A stretch of 64,000 nucleotides of DNA, taken from the NCBI GenBank assembly GCA_029269725.1, contig JARJHS010000005.1, positions 1 through 64,000 of the forward strand. Reading direction: 5' to 3'. This DNA comes from Pollutibacter soli (GTDB taxonomy: Bacteria > Bacteroidota > Bacteroidia > Chitinophagales > Chitinophagaceae). This document shows, piece after piece, positions 55,903-64,000 of this stretch (positions are counted from its first letter, which is position 1; each line of letters opens with the position of its first letter). A program made the position numbers and the translations under genes. The notes under the pieces were generated by a model. The model searched no databases. It saw only the letters and a list, made by a program, of their open reading frames with translations, and was not told the DNA's origin.

Positions 55903-55930
55903 CGTTTAACGTTCAACGATACACGTTTAA
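55903..55930. repeat. 7-bp repeat array, four units, overlapping a stop codon
   Basis: CGTTTAA, CGTTCAA, CGATACA, CGTTTAA; the last unit overlaps the stop codon (55927-55929) of the oxidoreductase gene. A further short pair (CGTGATA, CGTTATA) is at 55827-55840. Confidence 0.8.
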
Positions 55931-57045
55931 CCCTTGAGAGTTACTTTCTTCCCCGTTTTCGCGGCTTCAAAAATGGCATCAATAATAACGAGATCGCGTA
56001 ATCCTTCTTCTCCGTCAACAGGAACAATTGGTTGTTTGTTCTGGAGAATAATTGCCGACATCTCATCCATCTGAACTGTCTGATGAGTGACATGCGGATA
56101 ACTCAGATCTCCTTTATTGGTCTTTGCTTTGATAGGGCCATAGCCTGTCGATGGCTGCATTTCTGCAAACCCTTTATCGCCGACAAGGAAAAATTTATCT
56201 AGGTAATTGATGGAATAGGTAGAAAGACATGATGCGACTGCGCCGCTGGGGAAGCCCATCTGGAACTCGATCGTTTCGTCCACACCTTCTTTGAATTTGA
56301 CGGGATCTGTTTTGGTTTCCTGTGCCGTTATCCAGATCGGTTCTTCTCCGATCATATAACGGGAACCATTAATCGAATACACGCCGATATCCATCATGGC
56401 ACCGCCGCCGGCCAGTTTTCTATTCAGTCGCCATTGCGTAGGGTCACCGATCCTGAATCCGCTGAGACCCTGGAAAAAATAGACCTTTCCAAATTCGCCT
56501 GCAGCTCTTTGCCTGATAATTTCAAGTGTGTTCGGTTCAAAATGCATACGATACCCTACCAGCAGTTTTACATTTGCTTTTTTGCAGGCTGCCACCATTT
56601 CACGACCTTCTGCAGCATTGATTGCCATCGGTTTTTCGCAGATAGCATGTTTGCCGGCTTTTGCCACACGGATCACCTGGTCTTTATGCAATCCATTCGG
56701 TGTGATCACATAGACTGCATCGATATCGGGATTACTTTTAATGTTGTCAAAATTCTCGTAGTTGTAGCAATTCTTTTCCGGTATTCCGTATTTGGTTTGC
56801 CATGCGGTAATTTTTGAAGGGGTACCGCTGATAACACCAACAAGTTTTGCGGATTTGCAGGCCGTCATCGCTTCTGCAACACGTGTACCATAACTTCCCA
56901 GTCCCATAATCGCCACCCGCAGTACCGGTCCGTCATAAGGCTCTTCGTAAAATTTCTCCAGCGTTGCTGCACGGTTTTCACCGAGAAAGGGAATAGTCAA
57001 TGCAGATGCTGTGAGTTTCTGTAAAAAATGACGACGGGAATTCAT
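55927..57045 (-). CDS. Gfo/Idh/MocA-family oxidoreductase, Tat-exported
   Basis: A 372-residue NAD(P)-dependent dehydrogenase. Twin-arginine signal (SRRHFLQKLTASAL, residues 3-16). Rossmann motif VAIMGLGSYGTRVAEA; the family signature EKPMAINAAEG with the Lys that contacts cofactor and substrate; GGGAMMDIGVYSIN as the substrate-site stretch. Closest in layout to glucose-fructose oxidoreductase-like secreted enzymes, which keep a bound cofactor. Probably acts on a sugar in the periplasm. Monocistronic; substrate unknown. Confidence 0.92.
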   Translation of the reverse strand: MNSRRHFLQKLTASALTIPFLGENRAATLEKFYEEPYDGPVLRVAIMGLGSYGTRVAEAMTACKSAKLVGVISGTPSKITAWQTKYGIPEKNCYNYENFDNIKSNPDIDAVYVITPNGLHKDQVIRVAKAGKHAICEKPMAINAAEGREMVAACKKANVKLLVGYRMHFEPNTLEIIRQRAAGEFGKVYFFQGLSGFRIGDPTQWRLNRKLAGGGAMMDIGVYSINGSRYMIGEEPIWITAQETKTDPVKFKEGVDETIEFQMGFPSGAVASCLSTYSINYLDKFFLVGDKGFAEMQPSTGYGPIKAKTNKGDLSYPHVTHQTVQMDEMSAIILQNKQPIVPVDGEEGLRDLVIIDAIFEAAKTGKKVTLKG

Positions 57046-57279
57046 ATGTAATGTTGATTATAATTAATAGCGGAAGTTAGTGAATGTCACGGACACTTAG
57101 GCAAGGTCTTAGGAGGCAACGGCAGCAGATCGGCGCTGTCAACCCGACAAGTTCGAGAGCCTATAATTTTAGGTTCTATCCATTACCTGTTTCCCCCCAC
57201 AATGCTGTGTGGGCCTGTTGCCTGACTATTAAATAAATAACTTTTCACTAAAAAATACTAAAATATTTAGCAAAACCCA

Positions 57280-57287
57280 TATCTTTG
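57280..57287 (+). promoter_or_regulatory. -7 box (TATCTTTG) of the 57292 gene
   Basis: Matches TAnnTTTG, only 4 bp before the ATG, so the message would be nearly leaderless. Confidence 0.4.
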
Positions 57288-57291
57288 TGTC

Positions 57292-57513
57292 ATGCCTTAT
57301 TTCCTCATATCGCTGAAATTTAAAAGCAGACCATCTGTGCAGGTAGTACGCGAGTTTCCTGATGCCAGTGTGGAACTGGTATTTCAGAAACTGCATTATA
57401 AATCGCAGGAAAAATATGGCCGCGAACTGATCTATTTCAATTGCGTGATGCTAAGCAAGCAATCGCCGGAAGCGCGCGCATTTATCGAGAGAAAAATGAA
57501 GGGGAGGGGGTAA
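57292..57513 (+). CDS. small conserved-looking protein of unknown function
   Basis: A 73-residue, basic, soluble protein (LISLKFKSRPSVQVVREFPD, then YGRELIYFNCVMLSKQSPEA). No known domain. A -7 box lies directly before the start, and a 7-bp repeat array begins 2 bp after the stop, as for other genes here; both support expression. Function unknown. Confidence 0.6.
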   Translation: MPYFLISLKFKSRPSVQVVREFPDASVELVFQKLHYKSQEKYGRELIYFNCVMLSKQSPEARAFIERKMKGRG

Positions 57514-57514
57514 A

Positions 57515-57547
57515 CGTGGAAAGTTAAACGCGTAACGTTAAACGTTA
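57515..57547. repeat. 7-bp repeat array directly after a stop codon
   Basis: CGTGGAA, AGTTAAA, CGCGTAA, CGTTAAA, CGTTAG in 7-bp register, beginning 2 bp after the stop of the 57292 gene. Confidence 0.7.
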
Positions 57548-57620
57548 GTTCTTGCAGATGATAATTTCATTCTTAATTCAATTATTGTTTTCTGACGATT
57601 TTATCATTCGCATTAGCGCG

Positions 57621-57648
57621 CGTTTAACGTTGAACGTTCCACGTTGTA
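57621..57648. repeat. 7-bp repeat array before the DsrE gene end
   Basis: CGTTTAA, CGTTGAA, CGTTCCA, CGTTGTA, ending 6 bp before the stop codon of the DsrE gene (minus strand). Confidence 0.8.
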
Positions 57649-57653
57649 CCTTT

Positions 57654-58067
57654 TCAGAATCCTGCTTTTACATAAGACCATCCTTCCATCTGCTTAGAAG
57701 AAAGTTCCAGCAGTGCCACTGGTGTTACTAAAACAAATGGTATCAGGTCTTCTTTTTTTACGTTCTGAATTTTCATTGCATTAGCACAGGCAACAAAACT
57801 TACTTTGCCTCTTTCCGTGAGCGCTTTCATTTGCGATTCCACAGAGTTTCTTCCTTTTACCAGCATGGAAAGCCCGGGTCCGTAACATACAACTTCAAGT
57901 TCAGCATCCGGAGCTTCGTTAAGTGTGTTGTTCAACTGTTTCATCAGGATGGCCTGGTAGCCGGTATCTGTTTTGGCCATGTCGAAAATAATCCGATGTT
58001 TTTTTGTCTGGGCATTTGTTGCATAGGCTGTAAGGAGAATAACCAGCACGAATGAGATTTTTTTCAT
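57654..58067 (-). CDS. secreted DsrE-family protein
   Basis: A 137-residue protein with a signal peptide ending near TNAQ (residue 20) and a DsrE/DsrF-like fold: KHRIIFDMAKTDTGYQAILM, LEVVCYGPGLSMLVKG, VSFVACANAMK with a conserved Cys, and VTPVALLELSSKQMEGW. DsrE proteins carry sulfur on a Cys. It is the last gene of a leftward sulfur gene set (persulfide dioxygenase, two YeeE/YedE halves, DsrE), so it may hand sulfur to the transporter from the periplasmic side. Confidence 0.88.
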   Translation of the reverse strand: MKKISFVLVILLTAYATNAQTKKHRIIFDMAKTDTGYQAILMKQLNNTLNEAPDAELEVVCYGPGLSMLVKGRNSVESQMKALTERGKVSFVACANAMKIQNVKKEDLIPFVLVTPVALLELSSKQMEGWSYVKAGF

Positions 58068-58118
58068 GTTATTGCTGTTGGTGATTTTGTTTGATCGAAA
58101 AGATAATGAAAATGACGA

Positions 58119-58634
58119 TCAATGGGGTAGCTTCTCTCTTATTTTTCCATAAAACCATGTACCGGCGACGGCGCTGATCAATGCGATCACCATTACTGAA
58201 ACACCAGCCCCGACAAGCGCAAATAACGGTCCCGGACATGCGCCTGTCAGCGCCCAACCAAAGCCGAAAATCAATCCGCCATAGATCTGACCCTTACTGA
58301 ATTTGCGCTTAGGAATGTGAATATCTTCTCCGTAAATGGTTTTTACCTTAAATTTTTTTATCAGGAGTATACCGATCATGCCGGTGAAGATCGCTGAACC
58401 AATCACTCCATACATGTGAAAACTCTGCAGGCGAAACATTTCCTGTATCCGGTACCAGCTTACCACTTCCGATTTAACCAGTACCATTCCGAAAATCATT
58501 CCTGCGAAAAGATATTTGATATTATGCCATGGTTTATGACGCAGCGTCGATTCATTCATGCCGGTGCTGTCATCAAAACTCACCTCGAAATCAGTCTGTT
58601 TTTTAATCACAGAATTTGTTGTTGCATCCAGCAT
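58119..58634 (-). CDS. YeeE/YedE-like sulfur transport protein, second half (DUF6691-type)
   Basis: A 171-residue membrane protein from the ATG at 58634. Four helices at the C-terminal part, with the motif FGFGWALTGACPGPLFALVG; the Cys is the sulfur relay residue of YeeE-type thiosulfate carriers. It begins 2 bp after the stop of the first half and is certainly co-transcribed with it. The two half-size proteins together equal one full YeeE. Confidence 0.9.
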   Translation of the reverse strand: MLDATTNSVIKKQTDFEVSFDDSTGMNESTLRHKPWHNIKYLFAGMIFGMVLVKSEVVSWYRIQEMFRLQSFHMYGVIGSAIFTGMIGILLIKKFKVKTIYGEDIHIPKRKFSKGQIYGGLIFGFGWALTGACPGPLFALVGAGVSVMVIALISAVAGTWFYGKIREKLPH

Positions 58635-58636
58635 AA

Positions 58637-59206
58637 TCAGAGTTTTAAAAGGTAAGGAATGACGAGATTGGCAACGGTGAATCCGCCGATCATAAAGCAA
58701 ATGGTTGCTACAAGCGAGGGCCATTGGAAACTGCTCAGCCCCATAATCGCGTGGCCGCTGGTGCAACCGCCCGCGTAACGTGTACCAAAGCCAACCATGA
58801 AACCACCCGCAACAATCATGATCAATGATTTCACGGTGAACAGCTTCGCCCAGCTGAAAATTTCTGTCGGCGCAAGAGAATGAAAACTATTGATGCCAGC
58901 TCCTTCCAGATCGTTGACCAGCTTTGGATTGATCGCAATCGGATCCGGATTGTTGAAAAAACTAACGGTGATCAACGCCCCAATGACAACACCTGCCACA
59001 AGTACAAGGTTCCATATTTCTTTTTTCCAGTCGTATTTGAAAAATGGAATGTCTGCCGGGAAACATGCTGCGCAGATATGCCTGAGGTTTGACGAGATGC
59101 CGAATGATTTATTTCCAAGTATCAGCAGCAAAGGCACCATCAATCCAATAACCGGTCCGGCAATATACCAGGGCCAAGGTGAGTGAAGTATGTTAAGAAT
59201 TGTCAT
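58637..59206 (-). CDS. YeeE/YedE-like sulfur transport protein, first half
   Basis: A 189-residue membrane protein with about five helices. Conserved Cys motifs: [13 protein letters not shown] in the first half and [20 protein letters not shown] in the second, the signature of YeeE/YedE thiosulfate or sulfur-compound carriers. It pairs with the 58119 gene (2-bp gap). A 250-bp spacer separates it from the persulfide dioxygenase gene upstream, so it may have its own promoter. Confidence 0.92.
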   Translation of the reverse strand: MTILNILHSPWPWYIAGPVIGLMVPLLLILGNKSFGISSNLRHICAACFPADIPFFKYDWKKEIWNLVLVAGVVIGALITVSFFNNPDPIAINPKLVNDLEGAGINSFHSLAPTEIFSWAKLFTVKSLIMIVAGGFMVGFGTRYAGGCTSGHAIMGLSSFQWPSLVATICFMIGGFTVANLVIPYLLKL

Positions 59207-59456
59207 TTATAGGTATTATTAGTTCTATTATCCATTTTACCGCTTCTTGCCCCGCCTTCACTTTGCTTCATCGGGCAAGCACTCTCAACGCTTTCGCGTC
59301 TATCCTTCGCCGATAGTATCGTTATTACCATCAGGGAGAAGTTCATGATGTATGGTAAAGCAGGAATGCAGAGAGATGGCACATTTGTTAGTTAATTTTC
59401 AATGCTTCAGGCTATCTGATTCAATTCATCTGTTTATCAATTTAAGACAATATTGG

Positions 59457-60872
59457 TTAACCGGCTTCCTGTTCAGCTTTCGTGGTGATGTGGAATTTCC
59501 CGTTCTCTTCCAGTTTTTTAAAACCTCCTTTAATATTGATGATGTGATCAAATCCCCGTGACTTCAGAATCGAAGCAAACACCATTGATCTGTATCCACC
59601 GGCGCAATGAGCATAATAAGTTTTGTCTTTATCGAGCTCATGCATTTGCTCACTGATATAGTCCAGCGGATGATTCTGTGCATTTTTCAGATGTGCCTGG
59701 TTGAATTCTGTTGGATTTCTCACATCGAGCACGTGTGTACCAGGCTCTTTTTTCAGGAGTTTCGCAAAATCTTCAGGATCGATGTTCTCTATCCTGTCCG
59801 TCTCTTTAGCGGCTTCTATCCACGACCTGATTCCGCCTTTAAGATAACCTATCGTATGATCATATCCCACGCGTGCGAGTCGTGTAATTACCTCTTCTTC
59901 CCGGCCAGGTTCATCAACAATTAAAATTGGCTGTTTGATGTCAGGAATCAATGCGCCTACCCACGGAGCGAAAGTTCCGTCAAGGCCGATATTGATTGAG
60001 TTGGGAATAAACGCAGCCGAAAAACGCTCCGCATCGCGGGTGTCCAGGATGATGGCGCCTGTTTCATTGGCAGCAGTTTCAAATGCATCCGGACTCATCG
60101 CAATGTTTCCACGTTTCATCACCTCATCAATACTTTCATAACCTTGTTTGTTCAACATGACGTTCAACGGGAAATAAGCAGGGGGTGGCTGAAGTCCCTC
60201 AGTAACTTCATTGATGAATTGTTCGCGCGTCATATCAGCACGCAAAGCATAGTTTGTTTTTTTCTGATGGCCCAGCAGGTCGCTTGTTTCTTTGCTCATG
60301 TTTTTTCCACAGGCGCTTCCTGCACCATGTGCCGGATATACGATGATGTCATCAGGCAAAGGCATGACTTTCGATCTCAAAGAATCAAATAATAATCCCG
60401 CAAGTTCCTCCTTTGTCATCGATGCTGCTTTCTGCGCAAGATCAGGGCGACCAACATCTCCAATAAATAAAGTATCTCCGGAAAATAATGCAACCGGTTT
60501 TTCATCTTCATTAAATAAGAGATAACAGCTGCTCTCCAACGTGTGCCCTGGTGTATGAAGCACTTTTATTTTCGTTTTCCCCAACTTCAGTATCTCGCCA
60601 TCTTTTGCAATATGCGCATCAAAAGATGGTGTTGCTGTCGGGCCGTATACAATTGGTGCACCTGTTTTTTTCGACAGATCTAAATGGCCTGAAACAAAAT
60701 CAGCATGGAAATGCGTTTCAAGAACCCATTTTATTACTGCATGATTGCGCTCTGCTTTTTTGATATAGGGTTCTACCTCACGAAGCGGATCAATCACTGC
60801 AGCTTCTCCATCACTCTCGATATAATATGCACCTTGCGCCAGGCAGCCGGTATATATCTGTTCGATTTTCAT
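59457..60872 (-). CDS. persulfide dioxygenase-rhodanese fusion (MBL fold)
   Basis: A 471-residue fusion from the ATG at 60872; the frame runs on to 61025 but without a family match. Residues 1-250 are an ETHE1/Blh-type metallo-beta-lactamase domain with metal ligands in THFHADFVSGH and HTPGHTLES. Two rhodanese domains follow: the first (about 270-360) has Asp in place of the catalytic Cys (LIVDEPGREE), so is inactive; the second (about 375-460) has Cys in YYAHCAGGYRS. The protein oxidises persulfides to sulfite and can form thiosulfate, protecting against sulfide. Confidence 0.94.
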   Translation of the reverse strand: MKIEQIYTGCLAQGAYYIESDGEAAVIDPLREVEPYIKKAERNHAVIKWVLETHFHADFVSGHLDLSKKTGAPIVYGPTATPSFDAHIAKDGEILKLGKTKIKVLHTPGHTLESSCYLLFNEDEKPVALFSGDTLFIGDVGRPDLAQKAASMTKEELAGLLFDSLRSKVMPLPDDIIVYPAHGAGSACGKNMSKETSDLLGHQKKTNYALRADMTREQFINEVTEGLQPPPAYFPLNVMLNKQGYESIDEVMKRGNIAMSPDAFETAANETGAIILDTRDAERFSAAFIPNSINIGLDGTFAPWVGALIPDIKQPILIVDEPGREEEVITRLARVGYDHTIGYLKGGIRSWIEAAKETDRIENIDPEDFAKLLKKEPGTHVLDVRNPTEFNQAHLKNAQNHPLDYISEQMHELDKDKTYYAHCAGGYRSMVFASILKSRGFDHIINIKGGFKKLEENGKFHITTKAEQEAG

Positions 60873-61533
60873 TGGTTGTTCTTTGAGGCAAAGATAGGAG
60901 CTATGTCGAGATGACGATAGATTGCAGAGGCAACAGGTAACTGGCAAATGGGAGAGCCGGCATATACGGAAGCCGCAATCATGGAAGGTATGTGAAAGCG
61001 GTTCACATCCATTTTTAAAAATCATTCAATAATGCACCATATTATTTCTCCCGGGATTGAAATCCCGGGCATTAAGATTGGTCGTCCCCGCTGGACTTTA
61101 GTTTAAATAAATCAGCTATCAAGGAGGCCTGGTCCTACTCACCTGTCTACCGGCAGGCTGGTTACTTACTACTTACGCTATGCCTGCTGTCAACCGTCAG
61201 TTATAATTCTATTACGGCGAGTCGCACAGGCAATTCTACTACAGTTTAGTTACCAATAGCAATCAACTGGAAATACAGCAGCGGCCCGCCTTGGCGACTA
61301 AAAAATCTGAAAACCAATTGTACTGTATCATACGAAACAAATTGCCGTTAACCAGAACTTGAGCGGAGATTCTCCTTACGCGATGAATAACTGGCAGGTA
61401 TGCCTGAGTTATGTGGCTAATAAATCACACTTTGCAAAGCAAACAGCAAACAACAGAACAATACAATACACATTAACCGTTCCTTTCAACTGATGATTTT
61501 AAAATTACTCCCGCTTGATACTACTCTCTACAG
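60873..61533. other. intergenic region with interspersed palindromes
   Basis: No supported gene. Holds a perfect inverted repeat at 61050-61069 and a CCGGCAGGCTGG motif near 61150 like that near 445. The stretch 61190-61290 contains CGAGTCGCACAGGCAATT, similar in part to the sequence near 25455. Confidence 0.4.
61050..61069. repeat. perfect 9-bp inverted repeat, 2-nt loop
   Basis: CCCGGGATT-GA-AATCCCGGG; no T-tract. Likely an interspersed palindromic unit. Confidence 0.6.
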
Positions 61534-63111
61534 TTATTTTTTCTCTTCCACCATGAACTCTTCTGTCCCCATAAACACCCGCCCAAACATATCTCTTACC
61601 CTAACCGAAATAACATGTTTTCCCACCTGAAGATTATTTGGGCAATTCACCTGCCACACATGTGTTGATTTTTCGGGATTACTTGGCCTTCTTCCCGGCA
61701 TCAGTTGCGGAGTGAAATCCCAACGATGTAAAAGATCAAGATAATCAGGTGATGCTTCTTCCGTAGGAAACATTCTACTCCATTTACCACCGTCGATACT
61801 ATATTCCAATGTGTCTTTGGGAGAGCCCATGAAATAATTGACATAGAATTTATATGTAGTCCACCGAAGTTTATCAGGAATTACTTTAGGTGCAAATATT
61901 TCGAGTTGGTAATCTGCCGGTTTCCCGATCACCTGATAATCGATCGTGTACTGGTTACCGTTAAAATGTATCAATGCAAATCCTTTTGGAGTGCCATCCC
62001 GCATAGTAGAGTAGGGGATGCCATCTTTATTTAATTCACCGGAATACCAGTCGCCAGAAGTAGTAGCGGCATTGTATTCATGTAACGGCTTCTCGCCTTT
62101 CCACCCATCTGCTTTTGTGTAGAAATCATTTCGCTGAAGATGGGTATGTGCAGAAAGAATCAATGCATTCTGAAAAGGAGTCAGCAAATCAAAGAGTCGT
62201 TGTCTGTCTTCGAGGCGGTAAGTATCACCATATTGCATCAATGGAATATGAAATGAGACAATCACAAGTTTGTCTTTGCTGACATGTTTGAGATCGTTTT
62301 CAATAAAGGCAAGTTGTGTTTTTGTAAAACCTCCCCAATATCCATTCCTGCCCCGAGGATCGGGATACAGTATATCATCCATCACGATCAGGTGGATCTT
62401 TCCGTAATTAAAGGCGTAATTTGCCGGACCAAAATGAGCTTCAAAACTTTCATCAGAAAGCGAATCGGATTTCGCTTCATAATTCATGTCATGATTACCC
62501 ATCACATTGTACCAGGGTATTCCCGCTTTTCGCATCACTTTCAGATATTCCAAATGAAGGTTCAGGTCATCGCCAACGATGTCGCCCAGACTAATGCCAA
62601 ACGTGATATTTTTTATGCCTGAAACGGAATCAACTACTCCGCGCGAAAAATAATCGAGTTCCTGGGCGGTATACGGTTGCGGATCACCAAAAATAAATGC
62701 GGTGAAATTTTCGGGTTCTTCATTCCTTGTAAGTCCAAAATCAATTGACGCGGGCAGTTTTCCTGTAGGCGTTACACCAGCATATTTATATCCGGCTGGA
62801 GATCCTTCCGGTTTGTGTATATAATAAAATCGCGTCTGAAAATTGCTGTCCGGCTGAAATTTATAACCCGAGGGCTTTACAACAAAAATGATATTGTCAT
62901 TGCCAACAGGCAGCACATATTTGCCCAAATTATCCGTCAGCACAACTTCGATACCGTTGGAAATTGCAACTCCCGGAATTCCCTTTTCTTTTCGATCCTT
63001 TTTCCCATTCCCATTTGCGTCCTCATAAATAGTTCCACGAGCAGAATTCTGAGCAAAACTGCTGAACTGGAACAGCAGCAGGATAATGATCAGAGAAGAA
63101 AATTCTCTCAT
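61534..63111 (-). CDS. secreted calcineurin-like metallophosphoesterase, three-domain
   Basis: A 525-residue protein. Signal peptide to about FAQN (residue 21); an N-terminal beta-sandwich (about 25-105, GTIYEDANGNGKKDRKEKGI, MetallophosN-like); a phosphoesterase domain with all metal motifs: GDPQPY, LGDIVGDD, MGNHDMNY, VSFHIPLMQ and SAHTHLQR; and a C-terminal domain (about 395-520, MetallophosC-like, with TTYKFYVNYFMGSPKDTLEY). This three-part layout is common in Bacteroidota. It hydrolyses an unknown phosphoester outside the cytoplasm. Monocistronic. Confidence 0.92.
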   Translation of the reverse strand: MREFSSLIIILLLFQFSSFAQNSARGTIYEDANGNGKKDRKEKGIPGVAISNGIEVVLTDNLGKYVLPVGNDNIIFVVKPSGYKFQPDSNFQTRFYYIHKPEGSPAGYKYAGVTPTGKLPASIDFGLTRNEEPENFTAFIFGDPQPYTAQELDYFSRGVVDSVSGIKNITFGISLGDIVGDDLNLHLEYLKVMRKAGIPWYNVMGNHDMNYEAKSDSLSDESFEAHFGPANYAFNYGKIHLIVMDDILYPDPRGRNGYWGGFTKTQLAFIENDLKHVSKDKLVIVSFHIPLMQYGDTYRLEDRQRLFDLLTPFQNALILSAHTHLQRNDFYTKADGWKGEKPLHEYNAATTSGDWYSGELNKDGIPYSTMRDGTPKGFALIHFNGNQYTIDYQVIGKPADYQLEIFAPKVIPDKLRWTTYKFYVNYFMGSPKDTLEYSIDGGKWSRMFPTEEASPDYLDLLHRWDFTPQLMPGRRPSNPEKSTHVWQVNCPNNLQVGKHVISVRVRDMFGRVFMGTEEFMVEEKK

Positions 63112-64000
63112 AATGTAGATTTTGGATGAAGTAAAGAAAAAAATGAAAGCTGATCGATTAAATAATTGTATAAGGAAAATTTTTTAAATCTACTTTGTCC
63201 GGGATTGCCAGGATCATTGGAAGGGATGTTGGTCAGGGGTTCAGTGCCTGGTCTTGATTTTAAGCAGAATTACAAAAACTCAATTGATTTCGTGCAGGAA
63301 CCAGACGATGCCAGTAAGAACCATTGGAGATTTTTCGAATGGCCGATGATCTGAATCTATGTTATAGGTATTGTTGAAAAGTGAAAGGGGCAGGAGAGAC
63401 ACATTAATTAAGTTGAGGTAATGTGATAGTTTGTGCCGATTATTTAAAATGAAAAGGTCATTTCTCCTTGCTTAATTTTTTAAAATTAATTTCTCATTTT
63501 TCACTTGTAATACGGCGAGTTGTAATCTGAGGAATAATGAATTGTTAATTCGTATGGTAAAGGGGGATGATGTAAGAAAACTATAAATCAGCTTGACTTA
63601 AAAAATGCAAACAATTGATTCTTGTCTAAAAGTATCTCCAGAAATTAAAAAAAAGCTCTCCGGCAACCAAAATCCTGGGCCCTCCCCGCTTGCCCTCCCC
63701 CGCCTCCACCACCGTTTTTGGCGGTGGATATGGCAGATTTTTCTGAGCGCGCCCAAGTCCACCAGCCATATCCATCCACCGCAGCGGATGTTAGCTAACA
63801 TCTTTCATCAGTATCCGCTGATGATCAGGAATCACACATGTATAAGACGATACGAAAATAATATTACCGATCAACCTGTTCCAAGTGCAAATAATCATAA
63901 TTGAAAGAGAAAATAACAGCTCAAAACAGGTGATTCACGGCAGTGTTTCAAAACTCAACCTGAATAATCGCGGCCCCGTCCTATCTGTCACTATTTCAAT
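63112..64000. other. right-edge region without a supported gene
   Basis: Short frames only, none protein-like. A C-rich segment at 63678-63712 leads into nested inverted repeats: CCACCG/CGGTGG around 63708-63726 and GGATATGGC (63726-63734) with GCCATATCC (about 63764-63773). Possibly an interspersed element or the border of a gene beyond the window. Confidence 0.35.

Noticed and set aside
63605-63904. Plus-strand frame of 99 codons at the right edge
   Set aside because: It runs through nested inverted repeats and a C-rich tract and has no domain or signal.

Overview
The window reads as chromosome of a Bacteroidota bacterium, most likely family Chitinophagaceae or a close relative. Evidence: TonB-dependent receptor and Tat/lipoprotein-rich periplasmic enzymes, tricorn-type S41 protease, secreted DUF4440 proteins, LytTR/His_kinase pairs, a Bacteroidetes-type integrase/RteC/BT4734 module, scarcity of Shine-Dalgarno sites, and -7 boxes of the TAnnTTTG type. 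No rRNA or CRISPR array was seen. There is one tRNA gene (Val, anticodon UAC).

Layout. 1-0.4 kb: the N-terminal piece of an IS4/Tn5-type transposase running off the left edge. 0.9-7 kb: an AraC regulator divergent from an esterase / carboxymuconolactone decarboxylase / dienelactone hydrolase / cupin operon, followed by an aldo-keto reductase; a 44-bp promoter block is shared by the operon and the reductase. 7-8.7 kb: LytTR response regulator and LytS-like kinase. 8.9-25.1 kb: a periplasmic oxidation region with a PQQ sugar dehydrogenase, two DUF4440 proteins, two complete molybdenum hydroxylase modules (2Fe-2S plus Mo subunits), a secreted flavodoxin, a di-heme c-type protein, an esterase lipoprotein, a PQQ alcohol dehydrogenase with fused cytochrome c, and a TonB receptor. 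These look like a system that oxidises small molecules outside the cytoplasm and passes electrons to quinones or cytochromes.

25.5-36.5 kb: a 10.9-kb integrative island in the 3' half of tRNA-Val, bounded by 45-bp direct repeats. It carries an integrase, RteC-like protein, excisionase-like HTH, a split primase and helicase pair, then cargo: a small zinc-finger protein, a membrane-anchored DUF3883 nuclease, and on the opposite strand a two-gene operon of a large helical protein and a PD-(D/E)xK nuclease. No relaxase or conjugation gene is visible, so the island resembles a satellite or mobilised defence island. The two-gene nuclease operon is the best candidate here for an undescribed (anti-phage) system.

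36.5-64 kb: ordinary chromosome. It holds a frameshifted CPBP protease, DoxX/HxlR with a clear operator, beta-carbonic anhydrase, an OmpR two-component system, a USP-like protein and a SulP transporter, a large unknown secreted protein, a Tat-exported threonine aldolase-like enzyme, an M23 peptidase, a tricorn-type protease, SRPBCC/ArsR genes, a Gfo/Idh/MocA oxidoreductase, a sulfur cluster (DsrE, two YeeE/YedE halves, persulfide dioxygenase-rhodanese) and a calcineurin-like phosphoesterase. This half contains an unusual repeat family: arrays of a 7-bp unit (CGTTnAA) abutting stop codons at many gene ends, and a threefold 86-bp tandem repeat.
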